The position numbers and the translations under genes were made by a program. Below are positions 26,558-34,568 of a DNA stretch of 64,000 bases, piece by piece. Origin of the DNA: Faecalibacterium sp. An122 (GTDB taxonomy: Bacteria; Bacillota; Clostridia; Oscillospirales; Ruminococcaceae); NCBI RefSeq assembly GCF_002160895.1, contig NZ_NFLL01000012.1:22392-86391 (forward strand), given 5' to 3'. Every line of letters begins with the position of its first letter. Position 1 is the first letter of the stretch. The notes beneath the pieces were generated by a model. It saw nothing but the letters and a program-made list of their open reading frames with translations. It was not told the origin of the DNA and did no database searches.

Positions 26558-28783
26558 ATGCGCACTGTTACTCTGCTGCGGGAGGGCTGGCAATTCAGCA
26601 GCTGCTCCTGGGACGGCACCTACCAGACCCTTCCCACCGGCCAGGACTGGGTGGACGTCACCCTGCCCCATGTGTGGAACGGGGACGATCCCAAACAGGA
26701 AGGGCCCAGGCTCTACCGCTGCACCCTGGCCCTGGCGGACGCCGCCCGGCCTGCGTTTGTGGATTTCGGCGCGGTGGCCGGCATCTGCCACGCCTGGCTG
26801 AACGGCTGCTATCTCGGCTGCCACAAGGGCGGCTATGCCCGTTTTCGCTTTGCCCTCAGCGGTGCCCGGGCGGGCAGCAACGAGCTGTTGGTTTTGGCCG
26901 ACAACACCCATCGGGACTACATTCCCCTGGGCGGTGACTTCAACAATTACGGCGGCATCTACCGCCCCGTCCACCTGATCCAGACCGGGGCCACCCACTT
27001 TGACCTGCTCTATTACGGCACTTCCGGCCTGACGGTGGAGCCCGGTCCCGACGGGAAGGTACAGGTCAGCGCCCGCATTGCGGGCCCGACGGAGGGCGTC
27101 CAGATCCAGTATGAGGTACTGGACCAGGGAGAGGCCTGTGCCTGCGTGACCCGCCCCGCCTCGGCCCCCCAGGCCTGCCTCCAGGTCTCCCGGCCCCACA
27201 GCTGGGACGGGCGCAAAGACCCCTATCTCTACGCCTGCCGGGCCCGCCTCCTGCGGGACGGCGTCTGTCTGGATGAGGCAAGCCTGCCCTTCGGGTTCCG
27301 CTCCATCCAACTCTCCCCGGAACAGGGCTTTTTCCTCAACGGCCAGCACCTGAAGCTGCGGGGCGCCGCCAAACATCAGGATTGGGAGGGCTGCCGCTGC
27401 GCGGTTTCAGAGGCACAGCAGCGGCAGGACATCCAGCTGTTCTGCGGGATGGGGGCCAACGCGGTGCGCCTGTCCCACTACCAGCACCCCGACCTGACCT
27501 ATGACCTGTGCGATCAGGCAGGCCTTGTGGTCTGGGCCGAGATCCCGCTGCTGGCCCTGCCGGATGGCAACGAGGCCGTCTTTGAAAACGCCAAACAGCA
27601 GCTCACCGAGCTGATTTTGCAGCTCAAGCACCACCCGTCCATCTGCTTCTGGGGGGTGGAAAACGAGATTTCGATGGCTGGCGAGAGCCTGGAAATGTAC
27701 CGCAAGATCGGCCAGCTGCACCAGCTGGCCAAGGAGCTGGACCCCACCCGCTTCACCACCCTGGCCAACATCAACGCCGTCAAGCTGAACAGCCAGCTCA
27801 ACCATCTGACCGACGCCGTGGGCTATAACATCTACTTTGGCTGGTACTACGGTGAAGCCACCGACTACGGCCCCTTCTTTGACCGCTTCCACAAGAAAAA
27901 TCCCGACATGCCCCTCTGCCTGTCCGAGTACGGCGCAGACAGCCTGATTACCCTCCACCGGGATGACCCCAAGCCCGGCGACTGCTCCGAGGAATTCCAG
28001 TGCCGCTGGCACGAAACGGCCTATCCCCAGATCGAGGCCCGGGACTTTGTGTGGGGCAGCTTTGTGTGGAATATGTTTGACTTCGGCAGCGCCAACCGGG
28101 CGATGGCCACCTCCAAAGGGCGCAACTGCAAAGGCCTTGTCACCTATGACCGCTCGGTCTGCAAGGATGCCTATTATTTCTACAAAGCCTGCTGGAGCGA
28201 GGAGCCCTTTGTCTATCTGACCGGCCGGCGTTATGCCCGCCGCTGCGGCGAGACCACCACCGTCAAGGTGTACTCCAACGCGCCCTCCGTCACCCTCACC
28301 GTTAACGGGCAGGTCTTCGCTTCTCAGGAAGGAAACCGGGTCTTTGTCTTTGACCAGGTGCCTCTGGCCGAAGGAGACAACCGGATTGCCGCTTCGGCGG
28401 GCAGTCTCACCGATGCCATTACCCTGACCCGTGTGGCACAGCCGGAACAAAGCTACATCTATGACGATCCCAACCCCGGCTTCAATGTGAAAAACTGGTT
28501 CACCCTCCAGGAGAGCAAGGAGGATCTGTTCCCCGCCGACCACTACTCCATCATGGACGAGATGGGCGATCTGATGAAGAGCCCTGAGGCCTGGGCCCTG
28601 CTGGAACAGGAAGTCCCCCGCATTACATCCGACCCTCTGACCCGGATTTTGACCTACGTCACCCTCCTGCGTAAGATCAACACCAAGAGCAGCCAGTATT
28701 CCGAGGACTTCGTCAAGGAGCTGAACCGCAAGCTCAACGCCATCCCCAAGCCCCAGGAACTGGTCTCCAGGGACGAGGACTGA
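26558..28783 (+). CDS. GH2 glycosidase (beta-galactosidase/glucuronidase type)
   Basis: A 741-residue cytoplasmic GH2 enzyme: N-terminal sugar-binding beta-sandwich, immunoglobulin-like middle domain, TIM barrel, and a C-terminal extension. The acid/base Glu is in FWGVENEIS (about residue 368) and the nucleophile Glu in LCLSEYGADS (about 457). No signal peptide. ATG 26558 follows CAAGGAGGTTTTT. Whether it cleaves beta-galactosides, glucuronides or mannosides cannot be decided here. It heads a tight run with the esterase, GH3 and HAD genes, implying one pathway for a substituted oligosaccharide. Confidence 0.9.
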   Translation: MRTVTLLREGWQFSSCSWDGTYQTLPTGQDWVDVTLPHVWNGDDPKQEGPRLYRCTLALADAARPAFVDFGAVAGICHAWLNGCYLGCHKGGYARFRFALSGARAGSNELLVLADNTHRDYIPLGGDFNNYGGIYRPVHLIQTGATHFDLLYYGTSGLTVEPGPDGKVQVSARIAGPTEGVQIQYEVLDQGEACACVTRPASAPQACLQVSRPHSWDGRKDPYLYACRARLLRDGVCLDEASLPFGFRSIQLSPEQGFFLNGQHLKLRGAAKHQDWEGCRCAVSEAQQRQDIQLFCGMGANAVRLSHYQHPDLTYDLCDQAGLVVWAEIPLLALPDGNEAVFENAKQQLTELILQLKHHPSICFWGVENEISMAGESLEMYRKIGQLHQLAKELDPTRFTTLANINAVKLNSQLNHLTDAVGYNIYFGWYYGEATDYGPFFDRFHKKNPDMPLCLSEYGADSLITLHRDDPKPGDCSEEFQCRWHETAYPQIEARDFVWGSFVWNMFDFGSANRAMATSKGRNCKGLVTYDRSVCKDAYYFYKACWSEEPFVYLTGRRYARRCGETTTVKVYSNAPSVTLTVNGQVFASQEGNRVFVFDQVPLAEGDNRIAASAGSLTDAITLTRVAQPEQSYIYDDPNPGFNVKNWFTLQESKEDLFPADHYSIMDEMGDLMKSPEAWALLEQEVPRITSDPLTRILTYVTLLRKINTKSSQYSEDFVKELNRKLNAIPKPQELVSRDED

Positions 28784-28799
28784 AAAGGAGCGATTTTCC

Positions 28800-30125
28800 A
28801 TGATACAACAGCATGTTTGCTCCACCCCCTGCGGCGACATCCGGGGCGTAGCGGCTGCCGCCCCCGGCGTCACCGCCTTCAAGGGCATCCGCTATGCCGC
28901 CGCCGGCCGCTGGGAATATCCCAAGCAGGTCACCCACTGGGAGGGCGTCTACGATGCCTCCCGCTTCGGCCCCAACGCCATGCAGGATGCCGCCTTCACC
29001 CCCGAAGACCAAAACGGCCGCTCCCCCTTCTACTACCATGAGTTTCGGGAAGGGCTGGACTACAGCTACAGCGAGGACTGCCAGTATCTGAATATCTGGG
29101 CCCCCGACAACGCCGAAAAGGCCCCGGTGATCGTCTACATCCACGGCGGCGCCTTCCTCAGCGGTTCCGGCTGGGACAAGGCCTTTGACGAACCGGCCTG
29201 GCCCCGGAAGGGGGTCATCGGCGTCACCCTCAACTACCGGCTGGGTCTGTTCGGCTACGCCTGCCTGCCCGAGCTGGCCGCCGAGGCCGGCCACACTGGC
29301 AACTACGGTCTGTATGACCAGCTGTGTGCATTACAGTGGGTACACGACAACATTGCCGCTTTCGGCGGTGACCCCGACAACATCACGGTGATGGGCCAGA
29401 GCGCCGGCGCCCACAGCGTCCAGATGCTGTGCAGTACCAGGGCCGCCCAGGGCCTGATCGCCAAAGCCGTCATGTCCAGCGGCGCCGGGGATGATTCGGT
29501 GCTTTTTGCCGGGGACTGGGTGATGGAACACAAATACCCCTTCTGGACTGCCTGGAAGGAGGCCACTGGAGCTTCCACCCTGGCCCAGCTGCGGGCTCTG
29601 CCTCCCCAGGCCCTGCTGGGTGCCGTGGGCAAGCAGTTTGCCACCCAGGGCTTCGGTACCGTGATGGCCAACATGGGCCCGGTGTGGGACACCGCCCTGT
29701 TCCCCGACGAAGGCTTCACCCTGCCCATCCCCTATCTGGCCGGCGGCAACACCCAGGACATGAAGCCTGAGATGACCGCCGACGCCCTTCGGTGGTGTCA
29801 GAAACAGCCGGCGGACAGCTATGCCTGGTGCTTTGCCCGGCAGCTGCCCGGGGACGACAAGGGTGCCTGGCACAGCGCCGATCTGTGGTACTGGTTCGGC
29901 ACCCTGACCAACAGCTGGCGGCCTTTCAACGATGGGGACCGGGCCCTGTCCGGCGCCATGGTATCCTACCTGACCCATTTTGCCGCCTCCGGCAATCCCA
30001 ACGGCGCCGGGTTGCCGGTGTGGGAAACCGCCCGGCACAGCGGCCAGGTACTGCGGCTGGATGTCCCCGCCCCTGCCATGGCCGGCCTGGGCAAAGAAGC
30101 GAAAGCCAACGTTTTTGGATGGTAA
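28800..30125 (+). CDS. Type-B carboxylesterase
   Basis: A 441-residue alpha/beta-hydrolase of the carboxylesterase/cholinesterase class. The oxyanion region is YIHGGAFLSGSG and the nucleophile Ser is in GQSAGAHS (about residue 201). It is shorter than typical type-B esterases (about 500), mainly toward the C-terminus. No signal peptide, so it acts in the cytoplasm, perhaps removing acyl groups from imported sugars. ATG 28800 follows AAAAGGAGCGATTTTCC, 16 bp after the GH2 stop. Confidence 0.88.
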   Translation: MIQQHVCSTPCGDIRGVAAAAPGVTAFKGIRYAAAGRWEYPKQVTHWEGVYDASRFGPNAMQDAAFTPEDQNGRSPFYYHEFREGLDYSYSEDCQYLNIWAPDNAEKAPVIVYIHGGAFLSGSGWDKAFDEPAWPRKGVIGVTLNYRLGLFGYACLPELAAEAGHTGNYGLYDQLCALQWVHDNIAAFGGDPDNITVMGQSAGAHSVQMLCSTRAAQGLIAKAVMSSGAGDDSVLFAGDWVMEHKYPFWTAWKEATGASTLAQLRALPPQALLGAVGKQFATQGFGTVMANMGPVWDTALFPDEGFTLPIPYLAGGNTQDMKPEMTADALRWCQKQPADSYAWCFARQLPGDDKGAWHSADLWYWFGTLTNSWRPFNDGDRALSGAMVSYLTHFAASGNPNGAGLPVWETARHSGQVLRLDVPAPAMAGLGKEAKANVFGW

Positions 30126-30150
30126 TGATGACGGAAAGGAGCGCACCCTT

Positions 30151-31899
30151 ATGGTTGACCTGAAAGCCAAGCCCTTTTATCTGACCGATGCACAAATCCA
30201 GTGGGTGGAAGATACCATTGCCGGCATGACCCTGGAGGAAAAACTGGGCCAGCTGCTGGTGGTTTTGCAGGCCCAGCCCGGGTTCCAGGAAAAGCAGGTG
30301 GAAGGCCTGCTGAACCAGTCCCACATGGGCGGCCTGCGCTGGCAGAACGGCGGGAACAAGCAGCAGATTTACAACCAGCTGACCACCTTCCAGAAGCACA
30401 GCAAAATTCCTCTGCTGATCGCCGCCAACTGCGACGACGGCGGCAACGGTGCAGCCCCCGAGGGTACCTTTGTGGCCACCGCCGTGGAGTGCGGCGCCGG
30501 CCAGGGCACCGAAAACGCCTATCATGTGGGCCTGGTGGCCGGCCGTGAGGCCAGCGCCCTGGGGGCAAACTGGATGTTCAACCCGGTGTGCGATGTTTAC
30601 ATGAACTGGCGGAACACCATCGTCAACACCCGGTCCTTCGGCTCCGACCCCGACCAGGTCATCGCCAACGCCAAAGCCTACATCCAGGGCATCAAGGACG
30701 CCAACCCCAACATGGCCTGCGCCGCCAAACATTTCCCCGGCGACGGCGTAGAAGAGCTGGACCAGCACCTGGCCATGGGGGTCAATAACCTGAGCGTGGA
30801 GGACTGGGAGGCCACCTTTGGCAAGGTCTACCGGGCTCTCATCGAGGACGGCCTGGAATCGGTCATGGTGGGCCACATCGCCCTGCCTGAAATGAGCCGG
30901 AAGCTCTGCCCCGGCATCCAGGACAAGGACATCAAGCCCGCCACCATGGCCCCCGAACTGATCACCGGCCTGCTGCGGGGGGAACTGGGCTTCAACGGCG
31001 TGGTGATCACCGACGCCACCCACATGGTGGGCATGACCGCCACCGCCAAGCGGAAGGATGCCATCCCCGGCGCCATCATCGCCGGCTGCGACATGATCCT
31101 GTTTGCCAACGACATCGACGAGGACATCGCCTACCTGAAAGCCGCCTATGACAAGGGCGACCTCACCGAGGAGCGGCTGTCCGATGCATTGCATCGGATT
31201 CTGGGCCTGAAAGCCCACCTGCACCTCTATGAGGAGGCTGTCCGCATCCCGGACAAGGCCGGCCTGGACTGCATCGGCTGCGCCGAGCACCAGGCCTACA
31301 GCGACCAGGCCGCCGACAGCTGCATCACCTTGGTGAAGGATACCCGCGGCACCCTGCCGGTGAACCCCGCCGAGAAAAAGCGGGTGTTCCTGGTGTACGT
31401 GGGCTCCACCCCCACCTCCAAGGGCTACAAGGGCGACCCCGTGAAACAGGTGGTGAAGGAGGAACTGGAAAAGGCCGGCTTTGAGGTGGACCTGTGCCCC
31501 AACTTCCACGCCCTGGAAGTAGAAAACGGCGTCTCCCCCATGAACTTTGTCAAGATGCTGGGCCATTCCAGCCGGGAGGAATTTATTAAGACTCACGACT
31601 GGGCCCTGATTGTGGTGAACGTCAAGGGCTATGCCCAGGAAAACGATGTCCGGGTTCGGTGGAGCTGCAACCACAGTCTGGAACTGCCGTGGTATAATGA
31701 AGAAATCCCCACTGTGGCCATCAGCCTCAACTATACCAACCATCTGATTGACCTGCCCCAGATTCACACCTTCATCAATGCCTACGGCCCCAAGCGCAAC
31801 CACATCCGGGCCGCCATCGAGAAGATCACCGGCCAGAGCGAATTCCGCGGCACCGCCGAGGACAACGTGTTCTGTGACCGCTGGGACACCCGCCTGTAA
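30151..31899 (+). CDS. GH3 NagZ-like glycosidase
   Basis: A 582-residue GH3 protein of the shorter, NagZ-like type. The barrel carries KHFPGDGVEELDQH (about residue 193), where NagZ enzymes have KHFPGHG followed by Asp-Ser-His; the His is retained as DQH but the first His is Asp. The candidate nucleophile Asp is in VVITDATH (about 287). The C-terminal half resembles the GH3 sandwich domain. Likely an N-acetylhexosaminidase or beta-glucosidase; the altered motif makes the specificity uncertain. ATG 30151 follows GGAAAGGAGCGCACCCTT. It lies 25 bp after the esterase. Confidence 0.85.
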   Translation: MVDLKAKPFYLTDAQIQWVEDTIAGMTLEEKLGQLLVVLQAQPGFQEKQVEGLLNQSHMGGLRWQNGGNKQQIYNQLTTFQKHSKIPLLIAANCDDGGNGAAPEGTFVATAVECGAGQGTENAYHVGLVAGREASALGANWMFNPVCDVYMNWRNTIVNTRSFGSDPDQVIANAKAYIQGIKDANPNMACAAKHFPGDGVEELDQHLAMGVNNLSVEDWEATFGKVYRALIEDGLESVMVGHIALPEMSRKLCPGIQDKDIKPATMAPELITGLLRGELGFNGVVITDATHMVGMTATAKRKDAIPGAIIAGCDMILFANDIDEDIAYLKAAYDKGDLTEERLSDALHRILGLKAHLHLYEEAVRIPDKAGLDCIGCAEHQAYSDQAADSCITLVKDTRGTLPVNPAEKKRVFLVYVGSTPTSKGYKGDPVKQVVKEELEKAGFEVDLCPNFHALEVENGVSPMNFVKMLGHSSREEFIKTHDWALIVVNVKGYAQENDVRVRWSCNHSLELPWYNEEIPTVAISLNYTNHLIDLPQIHTFINAYGPKRNHIRAAIEKITGQSEFRGTAEDNVFCDRWDTRL

Positions 31900-31911
31900 G
31901 GAGGAACCGCT

Positions 31912-32745
31912 GTGACCCTGCAAGCATTTGCCAAACAAAAAGATTACCTGATCTGCGTGGACTCGGACGGCTGTGCCATGGATACCATGGACATCAAGCA
32001 TTTCCGCTGCTTCGGGCCCTGCATGGTGGAGGAATGGGGGCTGGAACAGTGGTCCGAGCCCATCCTGAACCGCTGGAACGCCATCAACCTCTATTCCGGC
32101 ACCCGCGGCATCAACCGGTTCAAGGGCCTGGCTATGGCCCTCACCGAGATCGACAAGGTTTACCGCCCCATCGAAGGGGTGGCCGAGCTGGCCGCCTGGG
32201 CCGAACACGCCCCCGAGCTGTCCAACCAGGCCATCGCAGAGGCGGCCAAAACCGCAAAAGGCCCCTGCCTGGCCAAGGCTCTGTCCTGGTCCCAGAAGGT
32301 GAACGCCGCCATCGACGCCCTGCCCGAGAGCGATAAGAAGCCTTTCCCCGGGGTGGCCGAAGCCTTGGCTGCCGCCCATCAAGCGGCGGACGTGGCTATT
32401 GTGTCCAGCGCCAACCGGGAAGCTGTGGAAGAAGAATGGACCCGCTGCGGCCTGCTGCCCTCGGTGGACGTGCTCTGCTGCCAGGACAGCGGCTCCAAGG
32501 CCGCCTGCATTGCCCAGCTGAAAGCCAAGGGCTATGACCCCGCCCACATCCTGATGGTGGGGGACGCCCCCGGCGACCAGGCCGCCGCCCAGAAAAACGG
32601 GGTTCTGTTCTACCCCATCCTGGCCCGCCACGAGGCGGACAGCTGGGCCGAGTTCACCGCCAAAGCCCTGCCCGCCCTGCTGAGCGGCGGTTATGGCCCC
32701 TACGGCGAGGAAATGGCCAGGCGTTTTGAGAAGAACCTGCTGTAA
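31912..32745 (+). CDS. HAD-superfamily hydrolase
   Basis: A 277-residue HAD phosphatase-like protein. Motif I is ICVDSDGCAMDTM with both catalytic Asp residues; motif II Ser lies in AIVSSANREA; motif IV is ILMVGDAPGDQ. A large cap insert sits between residues 20 and 140. GTG 31912 follows AAGGAGGAACCGCT, 12 bp after the GH3 stop. Last gene of the glycosidase run; it could dephosphorylate a sugar phosphate, but the substrate is unknown. Confidence 0.88.
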   Translation: MTLQAFAKQKDYLICVDSDGCAMDTMDIKHFRCFGPCMVEEWGLEQWSEPILNRWNAINLYSGTRGINRFKGLAMALTEIDKVYRPIEGVAELAAWAEHAPELSNQAIAEAAKTAKGPCLAKALSWSQKVNAAIDALPESDKKPFPGVAEALAAAHQAADVAIVSSANREAVEEEWTRCGLLPSVDVLCCQDSGSKAACIAQLKAKGYDPAHILMVGDAPGDQAAAQKNGVLFYPILARHEADSWAEFTAKALPALLSGGYGPYGEEMARRFEKNLL

Positions 32746-32890
32746 TCTTCTCCTTTTCTCACCCATGGCCGGCAGGCTGCACCGCCCGCCGGCGGAGACC
32801 GGCTCCTTCTGACATTTTCTCAACTCTTTTTATCCTTTTTTCTTCTCTTTCTGACTGAGGACACATCCCCATTCTGTTCTCAAAACAGAG

Positions 32891-32939
32891 AAACCCGGAC
32901 TCCCCTTTCCATGCCTTGGGTGAGTCCGGGTTTTTTATT
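32891..32939 (+). terminator. Terminator of the glycosidase operon
   Basis: Twelve-base arms AAACCCGGACTC (32891-32902) and GAGTCCGGGTTT (32922-32933), followed by a T-rich tract. The 145 bp between the HAD stop and this hairpin show nothing else. Confidence 0.9.
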
Positions 32940-33030
32940 TGGTTTCACTTCTGCAACAACACCGCACTTTTGAGCATGAATGGGAATGGGTGGAGATATG
33001 GGCAATCTGGATTTCGTGCCCGCACAGAAT

Positions 33031-33371
33031 AGCACCGGAAAAATACATTGACCGGTGCTGAGGGCTTTGTGTATTCGATGCTTGATCTGGAATACGAAAA
33101 GGCCGGGGTGATTTCAAAGAGAGGTATCCCCTCTTTGGCTCTGGGTTTCCAATAGGGGCGAGCAGCATCCCTGTTGGCACACGACTTTGGAACCAAAGTC
33201 TAGTGTGTTATACCTTTGTGCAGCAGACGGCAGCTGCGTGGGGCAGTTCCGCTCTGCTCTCCTCACAACAAGGTGCCCCCGCGGGGCAGCAGAAGCGGCA
33301 AAGAAAGGCTGACAGTTTGTGCCTAAAAGCACAGGTTGCCAGCCTTTTGCTGTCTGCGGAACAAAGGTATA
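33031..33371. other. Structured non-coding region with nested stems
   Basis: In the gene-free stretch 32940-33416 four stems follow each other: AGCACCGG/CCGGTGCT (33031-33059), CAAAGAG/CTCTTTG (33115-33137), GACTTTGG/CCAAAGTC (33183-33200), and a long-range stem TATACCTTTGT (33209-33219)/ACAAAGGTATA (33361-33371). The last is extended by a nine-pair helix (33223-33231 with 33349-33357) and encloses GC-rich inner hairpins, including GGCTGACA/TTGCCAGCC. It could be a structured RNA or the remnant of a MITE. Open frames through it show no coding character. Confidence 0.45.
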
Positions 33372-33416
33372 TAAAGCCCCGCCGCAGCGGATTATCTTAC
33401 GTCTGGTACTCCCCTA

Positions 33417-34226
33417 TCACTTTCTTGGGTGCTTTCCCCTCTGACTGGTCCCGCTTTTCAGGAGGCTCGATTTTCGGCTTATTTGAATCAGCCACTGCTT
33501 TTCGGTGTCGGTTAGTTTGTTGTAAGGCAGGTGAATTTGCTTACAGAAAATCATAATCCATTTCTGGAAATCGCTGCCTTCCGTTTCGGAGATGCTTTCA
33601 ATGTACTCTTTGAGCGAGGCGGCATCATCCGCAGCAGCACTCCCCTGATCTCCGCTGTGTGCCTGTTTCAGATCCTTTAGGATGCGCTCCACATCGTCGC
33701 TGACCACTCGGGCAAAGTATTCATCCTCGTCAATTTGGGCAGCCTTTAATGTCAATAGGGTGTTGTCCTCTTCGGGGTGGTACTTTTCCAGAATAGCGGT
33801 TCGGGCGGATTCCAGCAAGCTGTTCAGATTGCGGATCTGCATAGACACTATGCCATCCACGTAGATCTCCATATCCGCCATCAGCCGGGCAAATTCAGGG
33901 TGGGCGATTAGCTCCGACAGGAGCCGGTTGTTGACCTTTCCACTGCTCAATACGTCCACTGCGTCATCACTCAGATGCAGGTCTGCAAGACTTGTCCCTG
34001 AGTGTTTTTTATTTTCGGTCAAACCCAGCAGATAATCCAAGCCTACGCCGTAGAGCGCCGCCAGCTTCTCCAATGCCCCCAGGTTGATATCCGGCTTTTT
34101 GTCGTTTTCGTAGTTGCTCAGCGTGGACTTTACAATCCCCGTCTGTTCAGATACCTGTTCCAGCGTCAGGTTATGTTCCCGCCTCAGATCGGTGAGTCGT
34201 TCTCCCGTGGTTAGTTTCGTCTGCAT
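33417..34226 (-). CDS. XRE-family regulator with long C-terminal domain
   Basis: A 269-residue regulator. The N-terminal HTH_3 domain (about 8-65) has LTLEQVSEQTGIVKSTLSNYEN and the continuation LAALYGVGLDYLLGL. The C-terminal 200 residues are helical and polar without a recognised domain. ATG 34226 (MQTKLTTGERL) follows AATGGAGGTGAATCA; an upstream frame extension is not supported. It faces away from the palindrome array and the MobV operon and probably represses its own promoter through the dyad at 34259-34274. It may be the maintenance/transfer repressor of this mobile segment. Confidence 0.85.
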   Translation of the reverse strand: MQTKLTTGERLTDLRREHNLTLEQVSEQTGIVKSTLSNYENDKKPDINLGALEKLAALYGVGLDYLLGLTENKKHSGTSLADLHLSDDAVDVLSSGKVNNRLLSELIAHPEFARLMADMEIYVDGIVSMQIRNLNSLLESARTAILEKYHPEEDNTLLTLKAAQIDEDEYFARVVSDDVERILKDLKQAHSGDQGSAAADDAASLKEYIESISETEGSDFQKWIMIFCKQIHLPYNKLTDTEKQWLIQISRKSSLLKSGTSQRGKHPRK

Positions 34227-34258
34227 TGATTCACCTCCATTGTTTTTTATTTTACCAT

Positions 34259-34274
34259 ATTCGATCTGTCGAAT
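34259..34274. promoter_or_regulatory. Probable operator of the XRE regulator
   Basis: Perfect dyad ATTCGA-TCTG-TCGAAT, 33 bp upstream of the XRE start and just beyond a possible minus-strand -10 (TAAAAT, 34249-34254). A second dyad AGGAA-CGAA-TTCCT lies near 34283-34296. Half-site ATTCGA recurs upstream of the other XRE gene (16902-17312). Confidence 0.55.
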
Positions 34275-34568
34275 TGGGTCGAAGGAACGAATTCCTCGAT
34301 GTTTTGAACACATATCCGTTTCGTCCATAATCGTGGAAAACGGCTGTCAGAGCGCCTTTACTTTAATTTATGGAAAAATCAGGAAATCAAAATTTTCCTG
34401 CTATAATAGCCTTCACAGATAAGTGAATGACCGTCCTCACCGCCCAAACCGCGACGACCTCCACCCGGAGCGAGCGCCCGAAAGGGATGGCACAGCGCCC
34501 TCAGAAATGAGCGGTTGCCTGTCAGAAGCGATGAGGGAGACCGGCAGAGATTGATGAAAAGGAGGTAT

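Noticed and set aside
33203..33556. 117-codon plus-strand frame in the structured region
   Set aside because: Composition and lack of start signals are non-coding; it overlaps the stems and the end of the XRE gene.
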